A stretch of DNA of 9,494 bases from a bacterium (GCA_021806125.1 JAJZYC010000049.1:1-9494), one strand, 5' to 3'. Positions 1-6,491 are shown, numbered from the stretch's first letter. The notes: generated from the sequence alone by a model not told the origin. Made by a program: numbers and translations.

Positions 1-15
1 TTATTTATATATTAT

Positions 16-1167
16 ATGGATAAAAAAGGCAATAATTCGGATAGATATTTTATATCTAAAACTCTAAAACTTGCGGAAAAGGGCATAGGAACGACTTCTC
101 CCAATCCTATGGTAGGAGCTTTAGTAGTCAAAGACGGCGTAATAGCAGGAGAAGGCTGGCATGAGAGAGCGGGACAGCCCCATGCCGAAGTTATAGCCCT
201 AAGAAATGCCGGAAAAAAAGCAAACGGCGCCACGATATACGTGAGTTTGGAACCCTGCAGCCACTTCGGAAAAACCCCTCCCTGTGTTTATAAAATAAAA
301 GAATCCGGCGTAAAAAGAGTCGTGGCGGCGATTAAAGACCCTAATCCTTTGGTATCGGGCAAGGGGTTCGATTATTTAAAAGAAAACGGAATTGAAGTAA
401 CTTACGGAATTTTGGAAGAAAAAGCCAAAAGGCTGAATGAAGCTTTTTTTAAACACATAACGAGCGGACTGCCGTTTATAACAGTCAAAGAAGCCTTAAC
501 TTTAGACGGAAATATAGGCTATAAAAACGATAAAGAAAAATCCTATCTTTCATCCGGAAAATCGCTTGGATATACCCATTACTTAAGGTTTATAAACGAC
601 GCAATAATGGTTTCCGCAAAAACCGTCATAAAAGACGACCCTATGCTTGACGTCCGCATAAGCAAAGACGGCATTAAAGACAAATTCACGGCCAAAAGAT
701 GGACTAAAATAATTTTAGACCCCGATTTGGCTACTCCCGTCGATGCTAAAATTTTTAGCTCGCACGGAGATGTTTTAATATTTACTTCAAAGGATTACGA
801 TAAGGAAAAAGATAAGAAAAAAAAGCTTTTAAAAGAAAAAGGTGCAATTATAAACGATGTATATTATAATAATATAAAGGGCCAAAGGTTTCTGAATCTC
901 CAGGAAATATTCAGAAGATGCTGGGAGCTGAAGATTATGGGCATACTTGTCGAAGCCGGTCCCTCGCTTTTCGGTTCTTTGATTTGCGAAAAAAATTACG
1001 ATAAGCTGGTTTTTAATCTGACGCCTTATATTTTAGGGAGGGACAAGGGTCTCGACTTATTCGGAGCGTTAAATTTAGGAAGCAAAGAGAAAATAAAACT
1101 GAGCGGCTTAAATATTAAAAAATTCGGCGATGAAATATTTTTATCGTATTATCCGAAATATAAATAA
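16..1167 (+). CDS. ribD: RibD, bifunctional diaminohydroxyphosphoribosylaminopyrimidine deaminase / 5-amino-6-(5-phosphoribosylamino)uracil reductase
   Basis: Catalyses the second and third steps of riboflavin synthesis in the cytoplasm: deamination of the GTP-derived pyrimidine, then NADPH-dependent reduction of the ribose side chain. The protein is 383 residues, close to the usual 360-380. The N-terminal zinc deaminase (about 1-145) shows SPNPMVGALVV, then the zinc motif PHAEVIAL (H56, catalytic E58) and PCSHFGKTPPC (C81, C90). The reductase domain (about 150-375) begins with FITVKEALTLDGNIG and shows KTVIKDDPMLDVR and LVEAGPSLFGSLI. Its middle is less canonical (SYLSSGKSLGYTHYLRF where related proteins have a WITS..AR..VH.LR pattern), but the fold markers are present. 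It is first of ribD-ribE-ribBA-ribH. Only 15 AT-rich bases precede the ATG, with no Shine-Dalgarno in them; a promoter or FMN riboswitch would lie outside the window. Confidence 0.96.
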   Translation: MDKKGNNSDRYFISKTLKLAEKGIGTTSPNPMVGALVVKDGVIAGEGWHERAGQPHAEVIALRNAGKKANGATIYVSLEPCSHFGKTPPCVYKIKESGVKRVVAAIKDPNPLVSGKGFDYLKENGIEVTYGILEEKAKRLNEAFFKHITSGLPFITVKEALTLDGNIGYKNDKEKSYLSSGKSLGYTHYLRFINDAIMVSAKTVIKDDPMLDVRISKDGIKDKFTAKRWTKIILDPDLATPVDAKIFSSHGDVLIFTSKDYDKEKDKKKKLLKEKGAIINDVYYNNIKGQRFLNLQEIFRRCWELKIMGILVEAGPSLFGSLICEKNYDKLVFNLTPYILGRDKGLDLFGALNLGSKEKIKLSGLNIKKFGDEIFLSYYPKYK

Positions 1168-1199
1168 ATTTAATAATAATTTTCATTAGTTTTAACGAT

Positions 1200-1883
1200 A
1201 TGTTCAGCGGCATAATAAAAGAACAGGGAGCGGTAAAATCTATAAGTAACGGTATTTTGTCGATAGCCGCCAAAAATACCGGCAAAAATGCATATATAGG
1301 ACAGAGCATTGCCGTTAACGGCGTCTGTCTAACCGTAAAAAAGATAAACTATCCCGTTTTATATTTTGATTATACCCCTGCAACTTTAAACGATTCCGCA
1401 TTAAAATATTTAAAAATAAACGAAAGCGTGAATATAGAGCCGGCTCTTTCCGTAAATTCGGATATTTCAGGACATTTTGTGCTGGGCCATATAGACGGCA
1501 TAGGCAGGATTTCGGTTAAAAAAAGAACGGGGAATTCCATTATTATAGGCATAAAAATAATAAATTCTATAGATGCCGATATTAAAAATTATATTATAAA
1601 GAAAGGCTCGATAAGTATAGACGGAATAAGCCTGACCGTAAACGAAACCGGCGGCGGTATTTTTTTTGTAAGCTTAATACCTTTAACATACGCCGAAACA
1701 AATTTAAAGTTTAAAACCGCGGGCGATTACGTAAATCTTGAATCCGACATAATAGAAAGAACGGTCGTGAACCGCTTAAAAGATGCGGCGTCCGAACCGT
1801 CCGACGGCGGAGCCAAAAAGCCGGCCGCTAACTCCGGCGGTTTGACCATGGAATTTTTAGCCGAAAACGGCTTTATGCAATAA
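1200..1883 (+). CDS. ribE: Riboflavin synthase, alpha subunit (RibE)
   Basis: Dismutates two 6,7-dimethyl-8-ribityllumazine molecules to riboflavin plus the pyrimidinedione, the last step of the pathway. The 227 residues contain the typical internal duplication: barrel 1 (about 1-90) starts MFSGIIKEQGAV and has SIAVNGVCLTV; barrel 2 (about 97-190) has SGHFVLGHIDGIGRI and KGSISIDGISLTVNETGG. The C-terminus ends MEFLAENGFMQ, matching the common 'FL.ENGF' tail. Between the trimerisation helix and that tail lies a Ser/Gly/Ala/Lys-rich linker of about 17 residues (near 199-216) that is longer than in most homologues I know. The start is fixed by the family's MF(S/T)GI start, although no Shine-Dalgarno lies upstream. 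It sits 32 bases after ribD and 23 bases before ribBA. Some naming systems call this gene ribC. Confidence 0.95.
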   Translation: MFSGIIKEQGAVKSISNGILSIAAKNTGKNAYIGQSIAVNGVCLTVKKINYPVLYFDYTPATLNDSALKYLKINESVNIEPALSVNSDISGHFVLGHIDGIGRISVKKRTGNSIIIGIKIINSIDADIKNYIIKKGSISIDGISLTVNETGGGIFFVSLIPLTYAETNLKFKTAGDYVNLESDIIERTVVNRLKDAASEPSDGGAKKPAANSGGLTMEFLAENGFMQ

Positions 1884-1906
1884 ATTAAAAAGGATGGTAG
1901 ATAAAT

Positions 1907-3112
1907 ATGAGTTTAGCAACAGTAGAAGAAGCTGCTCTCGATATAAAGAACGGTAAAATGATTATTCTCGTAGATGACGAGGACAGGGAAAACGAAGGAG
2001 ACTTAGTCGTCGCCGCCGAGCATACTACTCCGGAAATTATCAACTTTATGACGAAAAATGCAAGAGGATTAATATGTTTAACGTTAACGGAAGAAAAAGC
2101 CGACAGTTTAGACCTTCCGCCTATGGTCGTAAATAACGAGTCTAAGTTTACCACGGCGTTTACGGTATCTATTGAGGCAAAAGAGGGGGTTACTACTGGA
2201 ATATCGGCGCATGACAGGGCGAAAACTATATTAACCGCGATAGAAGACGATGCCAAACCCTCCGATTTAGTTAGGCCGGGACATATCTTTCCTTTGAGAG
2301 GCAAGAACGGCGGAGTATTGACAAGGACCGGACAGACTGAAGGTTCGATAGATATAGCCCGCATAGCCGGACTGAAGCCGTACGGCGTCATATGCGAAAT
2401 AATGCACGATGACGGAACGATGGCGAGAATGCCCGACTTGATGAAGTTTTCAAAAAAATTCGATATAAAGATTTTAACCGTAAAAGATCTTATAAATTAC
2501 AGGCTTAAACACGAAAAACACGTCAAGCGGCTTGTAGAATCTAAAATACCCACGGAGTTCGCTGGGGATTTTAAAATTATAGTATATTCAAACGATATCG
2601 ATTTTAAAGAACATATAGCCCTTGTCAAAGGAGATATCAAAAAAGACGAACCAGTTCTCGTCAGGGTTCATTCGCAATGTCTTACCGGAGATATTTTCGG
2701 GTCCATGAGATGCGACTGCGGAGACCAGTTGAAAACGGCTATGGAGATGATAGACGATGAAGGCAGAGGCGTTGTGCTTTATTTAATGCAGGAAGGCAGG
2801 GGCATCGGGCTTGTAAATAAATTAAAAGCATATAATCTTCAGGACGAAGGCTACGATACCGTCGAAGCAAACGAAAAATTGGGATTTAAACCGGATTTAA
2901 GGGAATACGGGGTAGGCGCCCAAATTTTAGTGGACCTCGGCGTCGGGAAAATGCGGCTTATGACCAATAATCCTAAAAAAATAATAGGACTAGAAGGATA
3001 CGGCCTTAGCGTCGTCGAAAGGGTTCCCGTAGAAATATGCCCTAACGAAACTAATAAACATTATTTAAAAACGAAAAAAGAAAAATTAGGACACATATTA
3101 AAAATGAAATAG
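1907..3112 (+). CDS. ribBA: RibBA, bifunctional 3,4-dihydroxy-2-butanone 4-phosphate synthase / GTP cyclohydrolase II
   Basis: Makes both starting units of riboflavin: the four-carbon unit from ribulose 5-phosphate (N-terminal domain, about 1-200) and the pyrimidine from GTP (C-terminal domain, about 206-401). The N-terminal domain shows DDEDRENEGDLVVAAEH (metal-binding E28), EGVTTGISAHDRA, AKPSDLVRPGHIFPLR and EIMHDDGTMARMPDL. The segment that normally reads G-H-T-E, where His binds Mg2+, reads GQTE here (Q143). The GTP cyclohydrolase II domain is intact: zinc cysteines C258, C269 and C271 in SQCLTGDIFGSMRCDCGDQL, then QEGRGIGLVNKLKAYNLQDE, GYDTVEAN, MRLMTNNPKK and VERVPVEI. Length (401) is normal for RibBA. 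A weak AAGGA lies about 13 bases upstream of the ATG. The gene sits between ribE and ribH in one transcription unit. Confidence 0.96.
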   Translation: MSLATVEEAALDIKNGKMIILVDDEDRENEGDLVVAAEHTTPEIINFMTKNARGLICLTLTEEKADSLDLPPMVVNNESKFTTAFTVSIEAKEGVTTGISAHDRAKTILTAIEDDAKPSDLVRPGHIFPLRGKNGGVLTRTGQTEGSIDIARIAGLKPYGVICEIMHDDGTMARMPDLMKFSKKFDIKILTVKDLINYRLKHEKHVKRLVESKIPTEFAGDFKIIVYSNDIDFKEHIALVKGDIKKDEPVLVRVHSQCLTGDIFGSMRCDCGDQLKTAMEMIDDEGRGVVLYLMQEGRGIGLVNKLKAYNLQDEGYDTVEANEKLGFKPDLREYGVGAQILVDLGVGKMRLMTNNPKKIIGLEGYGLSVVERVPVEICPNETNKHYLKTKKEKLGHILKMK

Positions 3113-3150
3113 TAAAATAAAAATTAAAATTAAATTAGCGGGAGCGTGAA

Positions 3151-3630
3151 ATGGGTAATTTTAATTTAATAGAAGGCGAGCTTAAAGCCGCCGGTTTTAG
3201 ATTTGGCATAGTTATATCGAGATTTAACGATTTTATTAACGGCAAACTGCTGGACGGAGCGCTGGATTACTTAAAAAGAGCGGGAGCTAACGAGGATAAC
3301 GTATCGGTCGTAAAGGTTCCGGGAGCCTTTGAACTTCCCATGGCGGTGAAAATGCTGTTGGAAACAAAAAAATACGATGCCGTAATATGTCTTGGAACGC
3401 TGATAAGGGGCGAAACTACCCATTTTGACCTGTTGTCCAATCAAGTAACGAAATTAATTTCCGAACTTTCAATCCACTACAATGTTCCTGTGAGTTACGG
3501 GATTATAACGGCAGAATCTATCGAACAGGCGATATCGCGCGCCGGTACTAAAATGGGGAATAAAGGTTTCGATGCGGCAATGTCTGCCGTAGAAATGGCA
3601 AGCCTTTACGCAAAAATTAAGAAGAGCTGA
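3151..3630 (+). CDS. ribH: 6,7-dimethyl-8-ribityllumazine synthase (RibH)
   Basis: Condenses the two products of the RibBA/RibD branches into lumazine, the substrate of RibE; in other bacteria it forms pentameric or 60-mer shells. The 159 residues are full length. Visible family motifs are VISRFNDFINGKLLDGAL (about 21-38), VPGAFELPMAV (56-66), ICLGTLIRGETTHFDLLSNQ with the catalytic-region H91, VPVSYGIITAE, and a C-terminal RAGTKMGNKGFDAAMSAVEM. A GGGAG Shine-Dalgarno-like stretch lies about 8 bases upstream of the ATG, clearer than for ribD or ribE. It follows ribBA after 38 AT-rich bases and is followed by nusB after 18 bases. The stop is TGA, which shows that TGA is used as a normal terminator in this genome. 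Confidence 0.97.
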   Translation: MGNFNLIEGELKAAGFRFGIVISRFNDFINGKLLDGALDYLKRAGANEDNVSVVKVPGAFELPMAVKMLLETKKYDAVICLGTLIRGETTHFDLLSNQVTKLISELSIHYNVPVSYGIITAESIEQAISRAGTKMGNKGFDAAMSAVEMASLYAKIKKS

Positions 3631-3648
3631 ACTTTAACTTATTTATTT

Positions 3649-4110
3649 ATGACAAAAAGAAGAAAGGCGAGAGAGCTTGCTTTACAGTTTTTATACGAAG
3701 AAGACGGAAACATAAACAATTTAGACTATAAAATAAATTGTTTTTATAATGATTTTGCTTCGGAAAGCCTTATGAGAGACGGATTTATAAAAACAAAAGA
3801 AGATTTAAACAGGAAAAAGGATATTTTCCAGATTTTTGATTTCTTTGCAAATATCGTACGCGGTACTTTATCGAATCTGGAAAAAATAGACGGCCTTATC
3901 AGAACTCTGGCTAAAAACTGGACCATTGAAAGAATGTCGAGAGTTGACAGGAATATTTTAAGGCTTTCTATTTACGAGATTTTATTTATTCCCGAAACCC
4001 CTAAAAATGTTGTTATTAACGAAGCAATAGAAATAGCGAAGAAATTCGGAAACGACGAGTCGCCGGCTTTCATTAACGGCATCTTGGATGCGGCGGTAAA
4101 GGTTAAATAA
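3649..4110 (+). CDS. nusB: Transcription antitermination factor NusB
   Basis: NusB binds the boxA RNA element together with NusE (ribosomal protein S10) and promotes antitermination, mainly of rRNA operons. The all-helical protein has 153 residues, slightly longer than the E. coli form. Visible signatures are the N-terminal KRRKARELALQFLYEED and the C-terminal run WTIERMSRVDRNILRLSIYE, followed by TPKNVVINEAIEIAKKFG and a terminal AFINGILDAAV. The middle (about 25-75) carries an extended, Phe- and Lys-rich variable segment. No Shine-Dalgarno lies upstream of the ATG (bases 3631-3648 are T/A-rich), but the MTKRRKARE start fits the family. nusB directly after ribH is a widespread bacterial order and supports co-transcription. 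Confidence 0.96.
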   Translation: MTKRRKARELALQFLYEEDGNINNLDYKINCFYNDFASESLMRDGFIKTKEDLNRKKDIFQIFDFFANIVRGTLSNLEKIDGLIRTLAKNWTIERMSRVDRNILRLSIYEILFIPETPKNVVINEAIEIAKKFGNDESPAFINGILDAAVKVK

Positions 4111-4163
4111 GTTAATTCGGCAGATAAAAACTTTAAATAACCAAACCCAAGAAGGAGAAAAAA

Positions 4164-4424
4164 ATGGAGAATAAACATGGATTAAATTACGGCGTTAACG
4201 TACTTGATATCAGGGGGCTTTGCTGAGGCCCTCCGGTATGGGCGGTCGTCCGTAAACTTAAAACTTTGAACCGCAATGACGTTCTAACGGTGATTTCGGA
4301 TAAAGATTCCTTGCTAAACGATATACCGGCTCTATGTTCCCTAATGGGCGTCAGGCTGCTAAACGTCGTAAACTTAAAAGACCTTTACGTATTTTTTATC
4401 GAAAATAAGGACTGGGGTAAATAA
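4164..4424 (+). CDS. Selenocysteine-containing TusA/SirA-like protein (in-frame TGA = Sec at 4224-4226)
   Basis: An 86-residue small sulfur-carrier-fold protein that conventional ORF finding breaks at the TGA codon. Reading TGA as selenocysteine (U21) gives VLDIRGLCUGPPVWAVV, which aligns with the TusA signature LDxxGxxCPxPV so that U sits exactly on the catalytic cysteine and C20 is next to it; the first Pro of CPxP is Gly, the second is kept. After U21 the family pattern continues: KLKTLNRNDVLTVISDKDS, then DIPALCSLMG (C58, matching the usual DIP..C...G), and YVFFIEN at the end. GAAGGAG at 4151-4157, 6 bases before the ATG, is an excellent ribosome-binding site. It lies 53 bases after nusB and 8 before rph, as if in the same operon. 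The family relays sulfur, or in YedF-like members is linked to selenium metabolism; the substrate here is unknown. The alternative, a pseudogene with one nonsense mutation, is less likely given the hairpin just after the TGA. Confidence 0.88.
4224..4254 (+). promoter_or_regulatory. Bacterial SECIS element following the Sec UGA
   Basis: The UGA (4224-4226) is followed, after 17 bases, by a tetraloop GGUC (4244-4247). The loop closes a perfect 7-bp stem: UAUGGGC (4237-4243) pairs with GUCCGUA (4248-4254), with two G-U wobbles. Bacterial SECIS elements lie inside the coding region with the apical loop about 16-37 nt after UGA and a G at the start of the loop; both rules are met. From memory, the E. 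coli fdhF SECIS has the same GGUC loop, placed 18 nt after its UGA. The hairpin would recruit SelB-GTP-Sec-tRNA to the ribosome. The selA, selB, selC and selD genes are not in this window. Confidence 0.82.
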
Positions 4425-4432
4425 AACAAAAG

Positions 4433-5152
4433 ATGATAAGAAATAACAATAGGGCGGTCGACGAAATGAGGACAATGGTTATAACTCCCGGTTATATGAA
4501 ATATGCCGAGGGTTCCTGCCTTGTCGAAGCCGGAGATACTAAGGTGATTTGTACCGCATCCGTCGATTATAAGGTGCCGCCGTTTTTAAAAGACAAAGGG
4601 GAGGGCTGGCTTACGGCAGAATATTCGATGCTACCGAGGTCCGCACAAAACAGGATACCGAGGGACTCGTCAAAAGGAAAAGTAAACGGAAGGGCTCAGG
4701 AAATACAGAGGTTAATAGGCAGGTCGCTAAGGTCGGTTATTAATTTTTCTTATTTTCCCGGAATTACAGTATTAATAGACTGCGACGTGATAAGCGCAGA
4801 CGGCGGAACGAGGACGGCTTCTATAACCGGAGCATATGTCGCCGCCCATCTTGCGTTTTTAAGTCTTATCAAAGAGGGAAAAATAGAAAAAATGCCGTTT
4901 TACGACTCCGTCGCCGCAATAAGCATAGGTATAGTAAACGGAGGAATTTTAGTAGATTTAGATTATTCGGAAGACTCGACCGCCGAGCTTGATTTTAATT
5001 TTATACTCACCGGCTCTAAAAAAATTATCGAAATACAGGGATGCGCAGAAAAAACCCCGATAGAATTTGAAGTTCTCGGCAGGCTTTACGACCTTTCGAA
5101 AAAGGCCGTCGCGAAAATCACCGCATTGCAGAATAAGGCAATATTTCCGTAA
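4433..5152 (+). CDS. rph: Ribonuclease PH
   Basis: A phosphorolytic 3'-5' exoribonuclease that trims nucleotides after the CCA end of tRNA precursors and acts in the cytoplasm as a hexameric ring. The 239 residues match the usual length. Visible family blocks are YMKYAEGSCLVEAGDTKVIC (about 22-41), GWLTAEYSMLPRSAQNR, GRAQEIQRLIGRSLRSVI (phosphate-binding Arg region), DCDVISADGGTRTASITGAY, and the acidic active-site region DLDYSEDSTAELDFNF, then IIEIQGCAEKTP. The ATG lies 8 bases after the selenoprotein stop, with no clear Shine-Dalgarno, which suggests translational coupling; the first 10 residues (MIRNNNRAVD) fit the family N-terminus. It ends 18 bases from the convergent DUF190 gene, and I see no hairpin terminator in that gap. 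Confidence 0.96.
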   Translation: MIRNNNRAVDEMRTMVITPGYMKYAEGSCLVEAGDTKVICTASVDYKVPPFLKDKGEGWLTAEYSMLPRSAQNRIPRDSSKGKVNGRAQEIQRLIGRSLRSVINFSYFPGITVLIDCDVISADGGTRTASITGAYVAAHLAFLSLIKEGKIEKMPFYDSVAAISIGIVNGGILVDLDYSEDSTAELDFNFILTGSKKIIEIQGCAEKTPIEFEVLGRLYDLSKKAVAKITALQNKAIFP

Positions 5153-5170
5153 TACTTTTTAACTGCTTTT

Positions 5171-5503
5171 TTAACCGTGGCGGTATCTTATTACCTTAGC
5201 TTTTTCAATGGTAACCATTCCGTCCTTCATGATTTCGTCAAGAAATGGGAGCAAAGAATTAAGTTTTTCTTCCGTATCCACGATTTCTACGACGACCGGC
5301 ATATCTTCCGATAACGCCAGCAGTTTAGCCGTATGTATCCTGCTGTGAGCGCCGAAACCCATTATGCCTCTTATAACGGTTGCCCCCGCAAGGTTAAGTT
5401 CGCGCGCCTTGATAACTATCTGCTCGTACAGCGCTTTGCCTTTATATGTATCGGATTCGCCTATGAATATTCTTAAAAGCATGCCTTCTTCAGGAAGATT
5501 CAT
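5171..5503 (-). CDS. DUF190 family protein (PII-like fold), partner of the fluoride channel gene
   Basis: A 110-residue cytoplasmic protein of the DUF190/COG1993 family, which has a PII-like ferredoxin fold and is repeatedly encoded beside crcB/fluC. The sequence shows the family blocks LLRIFIGESDTYKGKALYEQ (about 9-28), AGATVIRGIMGFGAHSRIHT (39-58), LSEDMPVVVEIVDTEEKL and the C-terminal DGMVTIEKAKVI. Its ATG overlaps the crcB stop by one base (TAATG). An AAAGGAG site sits about 7 bases upstream inside crcB, so the two are translationally coupled. The exact function is not established; the pairing suggests a regulatory or accessory role in fluoride (or another anion) transport. No transmembrane segment is seen. 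Confidence 0.9.
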   Translation of the reverse strand: MNLPEEGMLLRIFIGESDTYKGKALYEQIVIKARELNLAGATVIRGIMGFGAHSRIHTAKLLALSEDMPVVVEIVDTEEKLNSLLPFLDEIMKDGMVTIEKAKVIRYRHG

Positions 5504-5898
5504 TATACCGCTCCTTTTATATTCGTTATAAGAAGTTTTGCAATTATAAAACCGATAAAAACTAAAGCTATGCCTATAATATTAGAAGCAAGAATATTAA
5601 TTAAAGCAATTTTATATTCTCCATCCCTAATTAGGTTAAAACTTTCAAGCGCGTAGGTGGAAAAAGTCGTGTAGCCGCCCAGTAAGCCTATAAATATCGG
5701 AGCTCTGAAAGGCGAAGGTATATTAGATTCCTCAAACAGTCCCCATAAAAAACCTACCGTAAATGCTCCAGAAAGATTTACTATCATGATGCCGGCGGGG
5801 AAAACGCCGCCGTAAAATCTATCTCCTATTATTGAAACGGCATAGCGCAAGAGCGTTCCGGCTGCGCCTCCCAAAGCTATAAACAGCAGTTTAATCAT
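5503..5898 (-). CDS. crcB: Fluoride ion channel CrcB/FluC
   Basis: A small four-helix membrane protein that works as an antiparallel dimer and lets F- leave the cell. With the ATG at 5898 it has 131 residues and begins MIKLLFIALGGAAGTLLRYA, the classic family start. Other signatures are GIMIVNLSGAFTVGFLWG (N41 is the conserved pore Asn) and FIGLLGGYTTFSTYALE (F79 and Y82 at the Phe-box positions; Tyr there is common). Four hydrophobic segments lie near residues 1-23, 34-54, 66-84 and 98-124. A GTG at 5911-5913 could extend it by five residues (MGLPL), but neither start has a good Shine-Dalgarno; I prefer the ATG for family fit. It lies between fxsA (57 bases to this start) and DUF190 (one-base overlap). 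No fluoride riboswitch was recognised upstream. Confidence 0.94.
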   Translation of the reverse strand: MIKLLFIALGGAAGTLLRYAVSIIGDRFYGGVFPAGIMIVNLSGAFTVGFLWGLFEESNIPSPFRAPIFIGLLGGYTTFSTYALESFNLIRDGEYKIALINILASNIIGIALVFIGFIIAKLLITNIKGAV

Positions 5899-5955
5899 AA
5901 GCGGCAAGCCCACTAATATTTATTTACTTTAATTTTTTTTTAAAAGTCGGAGTTA

Positions 5956-6456
5956 TTAAATCAGCCTTTTATGTGTTTTTTCGTCATCGTCCGAATCTTC
6001 GGACGGTTTGGCTTCAGCCGTAAATATATGGGCGTCGCGTTCGTCTTCATCATTGCGGACATTATTGTAATAATAAGTAAAATTGCCCTTTAACTTATTT
6101 TTAAAATATTTAAATATAAAATATACCATATAATAATTTAAAAACGGAATTAAAAAAAGAATTGCTATAAAATCGGTGATAAATCCCGGAATAAAAAACA
6201 GTATTCCGGCTATAAAATAAGCGGTAGATTTAATTAAATTTTTATTTAAAATTTTTCCGGCGGAAAAATCGTAAAGCGCATTTTGAAAAGCGATATACTT
6301 AATTCTTTTTGTTATTATGTAGCCGGCGATACTAAAAAATATTAAAAACCCAGCCGTTGCGGGATAACCTAATCTTTCGGCTATTTCTATAAATACGTAA
6401 ATTTCTAAAAATATATCTATGACTATCGCAAAAAAAATTTTCCCGAATAAACCCAT
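5956..6456 (-). CDS. fxsA: FxsA family membrane protein
   Basis: A cytoplasmic-membrane protein of the FxsA family; in E. coli its overexpression relieves phage T7 exclusion by F plasmid PifA, but its normal role is unknown. The 166 residues have hydrophobic segments near 4-26, 33-50, 77-94 and 96-118, and the hallmark AGILFFIPGFITDFIAILFL (PGFITD at 90-95), with DFSAGKIL before it matching the usual 'G..P' loop region loosely. The C-terminal 40 residues are hydrophilic and acidic (DSDDDEKTHK), as in many members. No Shine-Dalgarno lies upstream. Instead a promoter-like -10 ends 6 bases from the ATG, so the transcript may be leaderless. It is first of the minus-strand unit fxsA-crcB-DUF190. 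Confidence 0.9.
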   Translation of the reverse strand: MGLFGKIFFAIVIDIFLEIYVFIEIAERLGYPATAGFLIFFSIAGYIITKRIKYIAFQNALYDFSAGKILNKNLIKSTAYFIAGILFFIPGFITDFIAILFLIPFLNYYMVYFIFKYFKNKLKGNFTYYYNNVRNDEDERDAHIFTAEAKPSEDSDDDEKTHKRLI

Positions 6457-6462
6457 TTATTT

Positions 6463-6491
6463 AATATACAACGATTTTATAGAATAATCAA
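6463..6491 (-). promoter_or_regulatory. Predicted leaderless promoter of fxsA-crcB-DUF190
   Basis: On the minus strand, TTGATT (6491-6486, 4 of 6 matches to the -35 consensus) is followed after exactly 17 bases by TATATT (6468-6463, 5 of 6 matches to the -10 consensus). The fxsA ATG begins 7 bases after the end of the -10, which is where transcription would normally start. This explains the lack of a Shine-Dalgarno site. The region is very AT-rich, so chance matches are possible. Confidence 0.5.

Noticed and set aside
12..2391. Open frames of 60-168 codons on the minus strand opposite ribD, ribE and ribBA
   Set aside because: They lie wholly within well-identified genes on the other strand, lack ribosome-binding sites and resemble no family.
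4228..4243. Alternative GCCC/GGGC hairpin right after the Sec UGA
   Set aside because: It has only 4 pairs, its loop is too close to UGA for a SECIS, and it competes with the better 7-bp stem at 4237-4254.
4164..4424. TGA recoded genome-wide (as Gly or Trp) instead of selenocysteine
   Set aside because: ribH and the antitoxin end on TGA at normal lengths, TGG is used for Trp, and the TGA here sits at a catalytic Cys column with a SECIS-like hairpin.
5153..5170. Bidirectional terminator between rph and the DUF190 gene
   Set aside because: The 18-base gap has T-rich runs but no GC-rich inverted repeat.
5899..5955. Fluoride riboswitch upstream of crcB
   Set aside because: The gap between fxsA and crcB is too short, and no GGNGAUGG-type motif or pseudoknot pairing was found on the minus strand here or upstream of fxsA.
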